Positions 43,573 to 53,444 of a stretch of DNA of 64,000 bases are shown piece by piece; position 1 is the stretch's first letter; each line of letters begins with the position of its first letter. The notes beneath the pieces were generated by a model, which worked only from the letters and a program-made list of their open reading frames with translations, had not been told where the DNA came from and made no database searches. The DNA lies in the NCBI GenBank assembly GCA_030512295.1, contig JAULSR010000010.1, positions 620,001 through 684,000 of the forward strand, read 5' to 3'. The stretch is from Bombardia bombarda. Lineage: Eukaryota; Ascomycota; Sordariomycetes; Sordariales; Lasiosphaeriaceae. The position numbers and the translations under genes were made by a program.

Positions 43573-44215
43573 TCAGGCACCCTTTTGTAGCCGGCCTGGA
43601 AGGTGGATGACATCGAGCCAAACAGGTGCCATGTTTTTACCAAGCTTGGGCGAAAAGTCCTTGTCGTACATGATACCATCGCAGAAATCATCGTTAGGGC
43701 ATATGACGCTGCGGACGATGCCAGCCCAGCCCAACGGCTCCAGGTCGGCAATGTCGGAATACACCCTTTGATTCAAGAATCCGGGAGTCTGGCTGTAGAA
43801 GGACAGCAAAATATTGGCCGGGCACGGCGAGCTGAGGCAAAGTATGTTAGCGAGCGAGCAAGAAAAGACATGTTGAGAGAAGTTTGCGACCTACCGGTAG
43901 AGAATGCAGCACTTGAAGCCATTCTTCGTAACAGACTTTGCCTTGATATCGCTCGGAAGCGTGACTGTCGGGTAGATAAATCAGCTCATCTAGTTTCATA
44001 CTCATTCGAAGTGCGTGCAGTTGAGGCTTCTTTCACTTACAGCATTGCCCATTCTGCAATCTGGAGGAATTGACGGTGCAGTTGGTGCCTTGGAAGTCTG
44101 GCTCGGAGAAGAGAGAGACAACCCCGCCGGCGGCAGTGGCAGAGGTGGAGGCTTCGAGACCGTGGGCAAGACCCACGAGGCCCGCGACGGCGGCGAAGAT
44201 GTTTCTTACAAGCAT
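43573..44215 (-). CDS. Small secreted Cys-rich protein, beta-gamma-crystallin-like
   Basis: Three exons (44215-44041, 43964-43895, 43831-43573) join to 167 residues with agreeing phases. The start MLVRNIFAAVAGLVGLAHG is a signal peptide. The mature protein begins with a pattern typical of beta-gamma-crystallin Greek keys, VVSLFSEPDFQGTNCTV, then GQCFTLPSDIKAKSVTKNGF, a CC pair, and a second similar stretch ILLSFYSQTPGFLNQRVYSD ending IVRSVICPNDDFCDG. The second half resembles the C-terminus of the 523-residue secreted protein at 48025-49735 (shared GxCxxxP, CC(V/I)L and S(V/M)xC spacing). Several Cys suggest disulfides. A secreted, compact, possibly calcium-binding or antimicrobial role is only inferred. 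Confidence 0.75.
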
Positions 44216-45130
44216 GATGAAATAAAGGCTTCCGTCAAATTGATAGTCTGTGCAGGGCACCCGTCCGCTTTACTCCGTCACGAAGAAGGAGGAGACGACA
44301 AAAGATTAGGAGACACTTCAACAACAGCAGAAGAGGAGAGCAAGTTATATCATTGGAACTTTGGGGGGGTGGTCTTAGATTTCTACTTCGTCGGGACCAC
44401 TGCCGCACTGCATATCTGGCCAAACGCGTGCAACGACTATCGGCATCGGCCACTCATGAGGAGCGCCAAGATTCTATCGGCTATGTCGATATGTCGCAAG
44501 GAGGTGTTGAAGAGTCGACAGATGTGAAGCCCATTCTTCATCCTTGTGATAAGAATGGCGGAAAGTCTAAGTTGCATATCGTTGTGCCGGATACCTCAAG
44601 GGCCGGCCTTGCAGAAATCAAGCGGGACGTCGGTCAGGTTGCTACTTGCAACTCGACGTGGATACCGTCTTGTGAATAACGCCACCGAATCCAAAGATTC
44701 CACTTATTTGTATGCAGTCAGCCTGGTGGACCTATCCGTGAAAATCGGCTTGGGCTTGGCTGCCACAAGTACGCTCACCCGCAGCCATTGGCACATGCAA
44801 CATTGCCCGAACAAGGCTTGGGAAACGTTCGCCCTGGGCTAAGAAAGAGAAATTTAGGTTCCAAGAATAAACCCGAAAAAGCCCATGATAAGAAGCCGTT
44901 GAGGTCCCGGTGGCTTTCTGGATATGGTTTAGATTATGACATGCCGTGTATCAGATGCAATCCAATGGGTACAAGAAGAGAACAACGGTAGATTAAGAGA
45001 GGGGTATTTAGGGTGTTCCAATGGAACACAATCTTCGAGTTCTCGACGTTCTCTTCTCGTTTCTCTCTTATCATTCTCTCTTGTCAAATCCCTTCCCGTC
45101 CAACTCGTTCCCTTTCCACACCATTCCAAG
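44216..45130. other. Divergent promoter between two secreted-protein genes
   Basis: About 0.9 kb between two genes for secreted proteins. A TATA-like GGTATTTAGG lies about 120 bp before the plus-strand gene. Several short open frames lack support. Confidence 0.45.
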
Positions 45131-45859
45131 ATGAGATTGAGATTCTCCAGCGCCACCCTCCTCTTATTTGGAGGCTGGTCACTCTTGGCCGGCACGGCAC
45201 TCGCGGACGACAGCGGCGACAATGACGGCGAGGAGCTTCGGCCAAACTTTGCTGCTCCTCGACCCTGGCACGAGGAGGGGACTTTCAAGCACACCTCAAA
45301 ATATTACAATTTCCCCACCTATCATGAACTCAACGACACGGCCCTGAGCTACGCAGCCAAGTGCCTAGCGGATTTTTGCGAGTCCAACACCTTTGTGGCC
45401 AAGAAGAGCGGAAAGATTCGCTGCTCAGTTCCCGGGGAGGTCCAAGGTGAAAAAACAGTCGCCTATCTTTGCAACTTCTCCAACTTCAACACCCGGTGCT
45501 CAGCCCCCATGGTCGCCAACAGTCTCTTGAGACTCCGCGAGTCCGGGTCCAAGACAGGCTATGTCAACATCAGCGGAGGCAAGGGCCATGAGATGAGATT
45601 TGGCTACGAGACTCATTGCGGCGGCGGCGGAAAATGTGGCGCCCACTACGACCCCGTGTCGTCGACGTGCGATTACTACTCTGGCGACTTCCGGGCGGCC
45701 GGGTATCAGTATGACCAGGTGATCATCCCGAGGCCGATTGTGGCCGAGCAAGATTTCGAGTTCAAGGGGAATGAGTGGGCCGAGGACCCTACACCCGCGG
45801 CTAAAAACACAATAGCCTACCCGACTGTCAACCCGGCCATTGCTACGGCTGCTGATTGA
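45131..45859 (+). CDS. Secreted Cys-rich protein, unknown
   Basis: A single exon of 242 residues. The signal peptide is MRLRFSSATLLLFGGWSLLA followed by GTALA and an acidic DDSGDNDGEE stretch. The frame is open upstream, but the hydrophobic leader fixes the start. Nine to ten Cys in the mature protein, some in close pairs (KCLADFCES, HCGGGGKCGAHYDPVSSTC), and NDT/NFS sequons suggest an extracellular, glycosylated, disulfide-linked fold. The central part (CSVPGEVQGEKTVAYLCNFS) looks like beta strands. No family recognised. It diverges from the crystallin-like gene, which suggests shared control. Confidence 0.7.
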   Translation: MRLRFSSATLLLFGGWSLLAGTALADDSGDNDGEELRPNFAAPRPWHEEGTFKHTSKYYNFPTYHELNDTALSYAAKCLADFCESNTFVAKKSGKIRCSVPGEVQGEKTVAYLCNFSNFNTRCSAPMVANSLLRLRESGSKTGYVNISGGKGHEMRFGYETHCGGGGKCGAHYDPVSSTCDYYSGDFRAAGYQYDQVIIPRPIVAEQDFEFKGNEWAEDPTPAAKNTIAYPTVNPAIATAAD

Positions 45860-46747
45860 TGGACATGTCACGGGTAGAGAGGGAGTAGGATGCGGATAGA
45901 CCAGATTGTGGTGTGTTCGATCAATGGGGTTCTCGTTTTTCTTTCTCCATCTCTTGTTGTCTTGGAAGCTGTTGGATGGATCACGGCACCCTGCTCGGCG
46001 CATGGCGATTCTTGTAAACGCACAGATGGGAGGAGGATCCAGGGCAGGTGTTTATTAGATGCTTTGGCTAGTAGTAACTACCTGATAGTACCATGGAAAT
46101 CACTGCAAGATCAAAGTTCGTCCACTACATGTCCTGAGATGATACTTATGTAGACTTGTGAAGGACTTGGCACATAATATTTTTCAAATTTCCACCATGT
46201 CAAATACTGTTGAGGACCCTTTTTTTTTTTCTCGTCCCCCTATTAGGCCCGGTACTTAGGCGGTTTTGAACCTTTATGCAGCAGCGCGGCTATCCCGTGT
46301 AGTACGTAAATCCAACCTTACGTAATGGAGGAGCGACCATAACAACCTAACCTACTTCGTTCTTTCCCTTAGATCTTCTTCCTCATAAGCATCCAATTTC
46401 TCCAATTTCTCTGCCATAATCCCCCAACTTCTGATTATTACAGTACCGTTATTACTACATCCGATCCCATGACCGGCATCACAGCTGCGGAAAAAAATAA
46501 TGGTTGAAAAAACAATGGTTGAAATGACATGCTCATGATAGTGATGATACCATGATACTAGACTGTCGCTGCCTAGGTATGTTTTCCGGCCAAGATCTCT
46601 TCATGAAATATGATTGTTACACGCGCCACGAACACAAGAGACCAGAAGTTTTCCACTCCCAAGAGGACCTCTCATCAAATTGATCAAACAACCTTTGTGA
46701 TCACTGGCGAACCTTCCATCCTCACTATCCCTTCTTGTCCTTGCTAC
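45860..46747. other. Convergent intergenic region
   Basis: About 0.9 kb between the ends of two secreted-protein genes. A T run at about 46219-46230. No gene. Confidence 0.5.
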
Positions 46748-47280
46748 CTAGCCGGACCCTTGCGACAAGAACAGCGCCTTTGCATTTTGGCAGATGCTCC
46801 GCTCCATTCCGCGCACAGTACCGCTACAATGTTCGCGTCAGCTACTTATCTCTCCAAAGGACATACTGCTACTCACCGCTGCTCCTCCTGGTGGCATGAC
46901 GACTTGACACATCTGACGACTTCAGCCGCCAAATGCCCTTCGGGCTGCACCCTCCCACCGCGCCTACCAATTCTATTAGCTGCAAAAGTCTTTGGTAGAG
47001 GTTATACAAACAATACAACTTACCGGCAGAGACAAGGCCAGTCGTCTTTGGAGCCGCATCCTGCGGCTCGGTGGTGCTTCTTCAGGCACCTGTCGACACA
47101 TTTCGTATGATGGTTATCTATTTTGGAGCTTTTGATATCCTTTATCCACGCCCCGGGGTACACCACCCAATCTGGCGTTCCCTGGACCTCCCGTTTCTCG
47201 GTGGCGGCCGCGGCGTCAACGACGGCCAGGCACAGCATGATGCCGGTCGCGAGCGTCGTCAGGATGCTGAAGAGTCTCAT
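46748..47280 (-). CDS. Secreted CFEM-domain protein
   Basis: Three exons (47280-47024, 46972-46877, 46823-46748) give 142 residues. The leader MRLFSILTTLATGIMLCLAV is a signal peptide. The CFEM pattern spans all three exons: KCVDRCLKKHHRAAGCGS, then DDWPCLCR with the Asp that can ligand haem iron, then VVRCVKSSC in exon 2 and ERSICQNA in exon 3, making eight Cys. Each splice is needed: the first candidate acceptor of intron 1 (TTTTGCAG) would stop at once, and the acceptor three bases after CTAA (CTAATAG) keeps the frame. The tail is short and lacks a clear GPI signal, so it is likely free in the medium or wall. Known CFEM proteins take up haem or act as effectors. Confidence 0.78.
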
Positions 47281-47426
47281 GATGACTGTTGGCTGCTGTT
47301 GCTCCTTTATGCAACGCTGTAAGGGGGGCGCAGGGAAGGAGAGAAAGATGAGAAGGAAAGAAGGAAAAGTCAAACAGTCGGCCTTTCAGTGGACTCGGAA
47401 GAGGTGGACTGAAGGAAACCACAAAG

Positions 47427-47436
47427 TCTTTATACC
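47427..47436 (-). promoter_or_regulatory. TATA-like box of the CFEM gene
   Basis: GGTATAAAGA on the minus strand, about 147-156 bp before the CFEM ATG. The same decamer occurs on the plus strand at 47937 for the neighbour. Confidence 0.5.
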
Positions 47437-47936
47437 GCTTCCTCTCAAATCTGGCTTCTCCTCCGATCAGCTGACAGGGTCATCTCTTTACCGAGCGAAG
47501 TGCGAGCCTTTATGGAGAGGGGCATGCGGCAGTCAATGCATGTGTCTCTCTTGTCGTTATCAATCGTGGCTGATTCCTGCAGCCTGCAGACTACAACTCT
47601 ATATCGAGCTTTTTCTTATCCTTAGTCTGGCCCCAAGACACATGCAACGACCTCGTCGCAAAGATGGAGAGTCACGGTTCTACATGTGGCAGCGTGCATG
47701 CACATGTCGCAACGGTCAGTCTGGTGGGCCTTAGACCTAATCAGAGTTTGGGATTCAAAGGAACAGGGAAAGACGACAAGAATACACCGCCAAGAAGTGC
47801 ATGTGTCGATCCCGGCTAGAGACAGATGAAAATGACGTGCAGCACGAGCGCTTCCATGATTGATAACGCCATACTTGAGGAAACGGGAAGATGTTGTCTT
47901 AGTTTGTGACACGCCTACGTACGTATTGTTCTCTGG

Positions 47937-47946
47937 GGTATAAAGA
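47937..47946 (+). promoter_or_regulatory. TATA-like box of the large secreted gene
   Basis: GGTATAAAGA, 79-88 bp before the ATG at 48025, a normal spacing for a fungal TATA box. Confidence 0.6.
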
Positions 47947-48024
47947 TCCCCTTCCTCAGCTCGTCGGTCACTTGTGTCTCCAGCAGCTCAAGTGTGTTGA
48001 ACTTTTTGTCATATTCTCGGGATA

Positions 48025-49735
48025 ATGGGAGCTTTTGTCTTTGGGGCTCTTGCCCTATGCTTCACTGCGGTGGATGCGGTCTCGCTTCCCATCAGGGAGC
48101 TTAATGCCGCTGTGCTTGCCCCACGAGACGCCCACATCGCCGACAATGTTTGCATAGACATTGACAACGCCAGCCCGCCCAGCCTCCGCTATGGCTTTCC
48201 ATCGGTACGATAACTAAAGGAGAAAGCACAAAAAACTGTTTACATTGATCGCTAACAAGCTGGCTAATAGTGGGAAACTATCGAAAACCCAAACTGCGCG
48301 GGCCCGTATCCTCCCAACAAGGATGGTAACTGCTTCGCGCACCTGAACGCACAGAATGAGTGCAACTCGTTCTGCGCAGTCAGCCACGGCGTGAGTCTCT
48401 TGTATACATGTTTCTCTCATGGGGCTCTGACACTGACGGGACGACGCCGACGCCAACCGACAGTGGTTTTATGGCGAGCCCATCGATACCATGGACGGTA
48501 AATGGTGTGAAAAGAACTGGGACTGTTCCCGGTCGACCAGTATCTCGAAGACCGATTCAAAGAGTGTACAGACTGGTATGAGTAACGATGAGAGTGCCGG
48601 CTTATCAAACACCGAAAACATACAAGAAGCCATTGGATCAAGCAGTGGCTCGTCCTTCGGGCAGGGAGTGGATGTCGGCAAAATGGGCACAAGTGTCGGA
48701 GGTGCTGCGAAAGACATCATCAAAAACAACAAAGGCATAGAAAAACTGAGGAAAAGGGTGGACCCTGTTATCACACCGTCGATCATGTTCCTTACGACAA
48801 TGCTTCCTGCTCTCCTCAATATTATAGGATCGCAAAATTTCGGAATGAGCAAGGGTACCACTCAGACCGTTACCCAAGGCAGTAGCTGGGCACGGAATGT
48901 CGGGAAAAGCAAAGGCATCAACATCAACAATTCCACCTCTTTCTCAATCGCCGTCTCGGAAACCGACAACGTCCAGAAGCCCGAATACGCCAAAGATTAC
49001 TGTGGAAGCTGGTTTGCCGTTCCCGTCATCGGCCTCACCTGTGGTATGGGGGCGCACGGAACCTTGACCAGAGATCCCGTTAGGAGAGAAACCCGATGCA
49101 CGCTCGATCCCGAAGATGCCTCGTTTGGCCACTGCTTCCCCTATCACTACTCAGACAGGAGCCAGCCCGATCTCATCAAGCACAAGCCTGTCTTCGTCCT
49201 GAGGGACTGCGAGGACGGCTTCATCCTCCCGGGCGAGTGGCAGCACCCCATCTTTGCCCAGTCATTCTCCCCCAAGGCCTACGTCGCCGACCACATCCGC
49301 CGCTTCAGCTTTTTCAATCTCAAAGGCACCGATGCCAAGCCCCGCGACGATCAGTGGATTGCCGAAGGTCGCGCCAGCAACTTCACCTTCACAAAAACCC
49401 TCGGCCCCGAGGACCACGACATCGAGATCTGCGGCAGAGGCAAATACTGCGCGCGCCACAAGCTGACGGATGGGAACTGCTACAACATCCCCCGCGGCTA
49501 TGCCGGCTCCAAGACAGCCCACATCGTCTCGGCCAAGACGACGCCCGGCAGCTGCTGCGTGCTCTTCAGCAGGCCGGAGTGCCATGGTCTGGCCCAGGTC
49601 GTCAAGGGCGACATCCCCAACCTCGGGACTGTGGGCTTCGCCGGCCAGGCACACAGCATGGTGTGCAACATTGACGAGTACTGCAACCCCAATCGTCAGG
49701 ATGAGCTGCAGTTTACTGGAGTGGTCGAGGTTTGA
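48025..49735 (+). CDS. Large secreted protein: Cys-rich head, Ser/Gly-rich middle, crystallin-like tail
   Basis: Three exons (48025-48204, 48271-48390, 48464-49735), all phase 0, give 523 residues. The start MGAFVFGALALCFTAVDAVS is a signal peptide. The head (to about residue 120) has ten Cys, including ENPNCAGPYPPNKDGNCFAH and KWCEKNWDC. Residues about 120-270 are rich in Ser, Thr, Gly and Asn (SSSGSSFGQGVDVGKMGTS) with one hydrophobic helix (ITPSIMFLTTMLPALLNIIG) and a polar alternating stretch (GININNSTSFSIAVSE). A Cys-containing middle block (YCGSWFAVPVIGLTCGMG) follows. The last about 75 residues (GNCYNIPRGYAGSKTAHIVS, CCVLFSRPECHGLAQVV, AHSMVC) match the end of the small protein at 43573-44215. 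No family recognised; a pore-forming or wall-binding role is one possibility only. Confidence 0.8.
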
Positions 49736-51383
49736 GACCAGTCGGGACGGATCTGGGGTATTAGTTTAGTGTGCTTGTTTTGATGTGCTAATACTGAATT
49801 AGTTCGGGCACCTACAATTGCGCGGGATGGGATGCGGAATGGTGGACGCGGTTGATCATTTGGTATAATTTGTCGTGCCTAATTATCTACCTTACCTTAG
49901 TTACCTCATCTAGCTATCAATTCACTCCAACACGTTTGGTTATATCCTGTCTCTCTACTGCTATGTACCTTCAAAATAATGGGAAGGACAGTGCAGGCAC
50001 TCCTAAGAAGTAAATATGGGATAATCCAGAACAGAATGAGTATGGTGAATGATAAAGTAGGTATTATGAACAGGGGCTAGTATTTATCTTTCAGGTTCCA
50101 GCCCCATTCAAAGAATGATTGACACGGAGTGTGCGATGGTGAATGAGCATGGTACCTGTTTGGGACAAAAAGAAACTCCAATCACCCATTCATTGTGGCT
50201 AGGATATGTAGAATTTTCAAGCATTGACTGGCTAGGTACCTGAGTGTCTATGTAACAGCTGATTGATATTGGATACCTGGCCAACCGCCAACCACAGATC
50301 AACAATCAGTGAAGACTTCAAGTTGTGACTGACCCCTGAATGCTGGGCCCAGAATACACACAAGGCCACTTTCGAGTGGTGGCATTCTGAAGATCTTTTG
50401 AGTGATGGTATGATATTCCTCTTTAAAATAACATAGTATCGAAATTGAGATAGACTACCTTACCACAGATGTTTCCGTGCGTCACACTACTATCAGGACT
50501 AGGGCTGCGTTCGGAATTAGAAGCCGTACTAAATGGTTGACACCTCGATAATAGGTACGTGCCTTTTTCTCTACTTTTATTCCTGTACCTCGGAAGTAGG
50601 ATGATCAGCCTACCTACTATCTACAAAAAACAAGCACACTATGCAAGATAAGGTGGGAAGAAAGATAGTAATCGGTATGAAAACAACCTACCCAGTTAAG
50701 TGCCTACTCCATCTGATTTTCACATGAACGCTTGAGGGAATACCCACTATGCATTAGACTCCGAAAATAGAACTAAGAGGTCTCTATCTTTGAAGCCTCT
50801 CCCTGGGTAGTAGTCCTACGCATGTGACACATTGAATCGCTAACAGATAAGCCACCCTCTACAGCATGCAAATGGTAAACGGCAAAGGTCAAAGTATAAA
50901 ACTCAACCGGGCTTCAGTACAACAACATGTGGGAACCTCATCGATGTCTAGGTAATAAGGTTGTGAAACTACCGGGTGTTGAACAACAAACGACAACAGC
51001 ATGTCGCACGCACATCAGTAATTTCACATGTTCTCCAACGTCCCGAGACTCCTATGGCTTTTCGTAGGGCTTGATATCACGAGCTCTAGAATAAGTTGCT
51101 CAATGCATTCAACATGCTATCATCTAGGATTCTAGAGATTTCTATGCAGCATCTCTACACCTCGGTCTGCAGCCCTTAACACCAACCGACTTGGTCATGA
51201 ACTCTTTAATGGCGTGATTTCCACCTGCTTGTCTTTACACCGACTCAGCAATACACAAGAGATCTCGTATACAAAAGAGACCGCCCCGGCCAGTTGCTTG
51301 CAGGAAAGCAAAAACTTCTCCTCCACCCCTCTCTCTTCTATTCGCTTTTCTCCATATCAATCAATCATCATCAAGCTGTGACC
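49736..51383. other. Gene-free AT-rich stretch
   Basis: About 1.65 kb, one of the longest gaps. AT-rich with many short stops in all frames; no splice-linked exons seen. It may hold only 3' and 5' untranslated sequence. Confidence 0.55.
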
Positions 51384-52375
51384 ATGCACAACATAATTCC
51401 CATCCTTCATCCCTGGTTGATAGCGACCGCCATGGCCTTCAGGCTCCCCCCCTCGTTCAACATTCCAGGACCAGTCACCTGGCGACAGCCACTCCCACCA
51501 CAACAAGCAAACGCCTACATCGCCCAACCCGCCCAGTACAATCCGGTGGGATCGGCATACGCAGATGATGGAGGCTTCTACATCCCCCGGTTGGGAGGAT
51601 CAACCCGGCCCAGGCGGTCGGCAAGGACATCATGGGCGGCACCATGGGCAACCGCGAAAACTACCTCGGTTCAAAGGAAAGGAAAAAGCACGACAAGTTC
51701 AGACACAACCAGGGCTACAAGATGCCCGATAGGCCCCAGAAGCGGAGCAACAACGACGCCGACGTGAACAACCTGGAACAGCGCGAGGCAAAGGGCAAGA
51801 TCGAGACTCGGGCTGCCCCTGCCGCCGCCCCTACCGCCGCCGCCCCTGAGGAGGAAGACCGCCCGTTCTCATCCGACAACGACTTTGACTTTGACTTTGA
51901 CGGCTACAACCTCGAGGACCTGCAGGGACTCGAGTGGAATGGTGTCGAGTGGGTGTACAATGCCCCCGATGTCGTGCCCGCGGTGCGCCCCAGCGTGTCT
52001 GCCTCTGCCTCTGCCTCTGCCTCTGCCGTTCCTGTTCCTGCCTCCGCTTCTGCCAGCCCTATTCGTCCCAATGCCCTTCCGCTCCCGACCCAGCCGCCTG
52101 CCGCAACACCTACCTTTGTCACTGGTGCTGCTGGACTGGCCGGCCTCATTTTCTCGGAGATTGCGGCGGCTCGCTCGGAGATCGCGGCGTATCAGGCGAC
52201 GGCGACGCCTACGACTTTTGCTACGCTTGTGCAGACGGTGGCGGCGGCGGCCAAGACGGAGGAGGCCGTGAATGCGCATACGCTTGTTGCGCATGAGCAT
52301 GAGCATGAGCAGGATTATGGATATGATTATCCGAGCTCGGGATCGGGATCGGGGTCGGGGTCGGATTCAGATTAG
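51384..52375 (+). CDS. Ala/Ser-rich protein with leader; one frame switch
   Basis: The first part (MHNIIPILHPWLIATAMAF, then a Pro/Gln-rich run to IPRLGG) is read in one frame and the rest (INPAQAVGKDIMGGTMGNRE onward) in another. Inserting one G in the GGGAGG run near 51598 makes a continuous LGGINPAQAVGKDIMGG. A 68-nt intron (51546-51613, donor GTGGGA) would also join the frames, but the donor is weak and it has no good branch site. Intact, the protein has about 330 residues. After a basic segment it has DNDFDFDFDGYNLEDLQGLE, (Ala-Ser)n repeats, an amphipathic Ala-rich helix and a Gly-Ser tail. The hydrophobic leader suggests secretion or membrane targeting but is weak. No family recognised. 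Confidence 0.6.
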
Positions 52376-52895
52376 ATTGGACATGGGGGGGAGGGGACGA
52401 ATAAGTGCTTTATATAGCAGTTTTGTCGTCTCTTGTTTCCGGACATCATGTCTCTGAAAGTCTCCGAAGGTCAGTGGATTTGCTAGGCGGGTTGGAAGGA
52501 TTTGACATGACGTACCTTGCTTTTGTTCACTCGTGGGTTTGAAGAAACTGGGTAGCTTGAGCTGTAGGTATTCAGAAACGGCAATGAGGAATAGCCATGT
52601 TAGATCCCACAACAATATCATGTAGTACGACCTCGAATTGCGAAGAACTGAAGAAAAGGGGTATCTCAATTTGTCCCACACATATCCTAGAAGTAATTTA
52701 CCCACCCAACTAGGTCTTATAACTACAGCTCTTGTCGTTGCCACACACACACAAACTCCCCGTCATTATCCAACTAGCCCACACAACTCCCTCCCATTCA
52801 CGGCTCGTAAACCCAGTTCCGCCCAGCCATGTCCTGTCCCGTCCCATTGTTCATTTCATTATTCTCAACGCACCCAGCAACAGTCCTCTCCAGCC
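52376..52895. other. Convergent intergenic region
   Basis: About 0.5 kb, with a short CA run near 52742-52751. No gene. Confidence 0.5.
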
Positions 52896-53444
52896 TTAAG
52901 CCCCAACATACGGCTTCGTATGATGGTGCGAGGCAGCCGCGCCGTTGGTGTGGTGGCCCCGCGCGCGCATCACCTCAATCGTGTCGATAACCACCAGGAC
53001 GAGGAACAGCGCCCAGAGGAAGAAGCCGAAGGCGATGGCGGCCTCGACGGAGCCGCAGTAGGTGTCGGCGCGGCAGCTGGGCGCGCCCCAGAAGACGGCA
53101 AAGGCGACGGAGCCGGCGAACCAAAAGATCATGGTGATCCACTCGAGCACGACGGCCGCGAGGCCGTGGAAGACGCGCGCGTAGTAGAGCGGCGTCAGGC
53201 CGACGTAGACCAGCACGACGAGCGACCAAATGGCGTTGAATAGCATGAAGGACTCGACGCTCGGGGACCCCACCAGGGGTGGGAGTAGGGGGTGACGACT
53301 GCGGGGGGGTTGTGTTAGTGGATGGATGAGGAGGAGGAGGGATGATGTAAAGGGGAAGGGGAACATACCATAGGCCATCAGCCCGAGCTCGATGATGGAA
53401 AACACCGCCGCGACGAGGTGTATCAGGGGGATGAAGCTGTACAT
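52896..53444 (-). CDS. MARVEL-like four-helix membrane protein; one frame switch
   Basis: Two exons (53444-53369, 53298-52896) with a perfect GTATGT donor and a CCCGCAG acceptor. Exon 1 gives the first helix, IPLIHLVAAVFSIIELGLMAYG. Exon 2 opens as VVTPYSHPWWG in the spliced frame, but the rest, SPSVESFMLFNAIWSLVVLV onward, is in another frame; one extra base in the GGGG/CCCC stretch at 53263-53271 joins them as WWGSPSVES. The total length is one base short of a multiple of three, which agrees. Helices 2-4 follow (LEWITMIFWFAGSVAFAVFW; CGSVEAAIAFGFFLWALFLV), with a CR-x-DTYC loop. Small fungal MARVEL proteins of about 160 residues sit in membranes, and their role is uncertain. The His-rich tail is HHTNGAAASHHH. 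Confidence 0.75.
   Translation of the reverse strand: MYSFIPLIHLVAAVFSIIELGLMAYGMFPFPFTSSLLLLIHPLTQPPRSRHPLLPPLVGSPSVESFMLFNAIWSLVVLVYVGLTPLYYARVFHGLAAVVLEWITMIFWFAGSVAFAVFWGAPSCRADTYCGSVEAAIAFGFFLWALFLVLVVIDTIEVMRARGHHTNGAAASHHHTKPYVGA

Larger units (their letters stand above)
47281..48024. other. Divergent promoter of two secreted-protein genes
   Basis: About 0.74 kb between the CFEM gene and the 523-residue gene. It holds a TATA-like box for each gene with the same decamer, listed separately. Confidence 0.6.

Noticed and set aside
47123..47734. A 203-codon plus-strand frame
   Set aside because: Mostly antisense to the first exon of the CFEM gene and its leader; no family features.
51546..51613. 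Intron joining the two frames of the Ala/Ser-rich gene
   Set aside because: The phase works, but the donor GTGGGA is poor, no branch site is seen, and the supposed intron codes sensible protein (ADDGGFYIPRLGG). A one-base indel explains the data better; not fully excluded.
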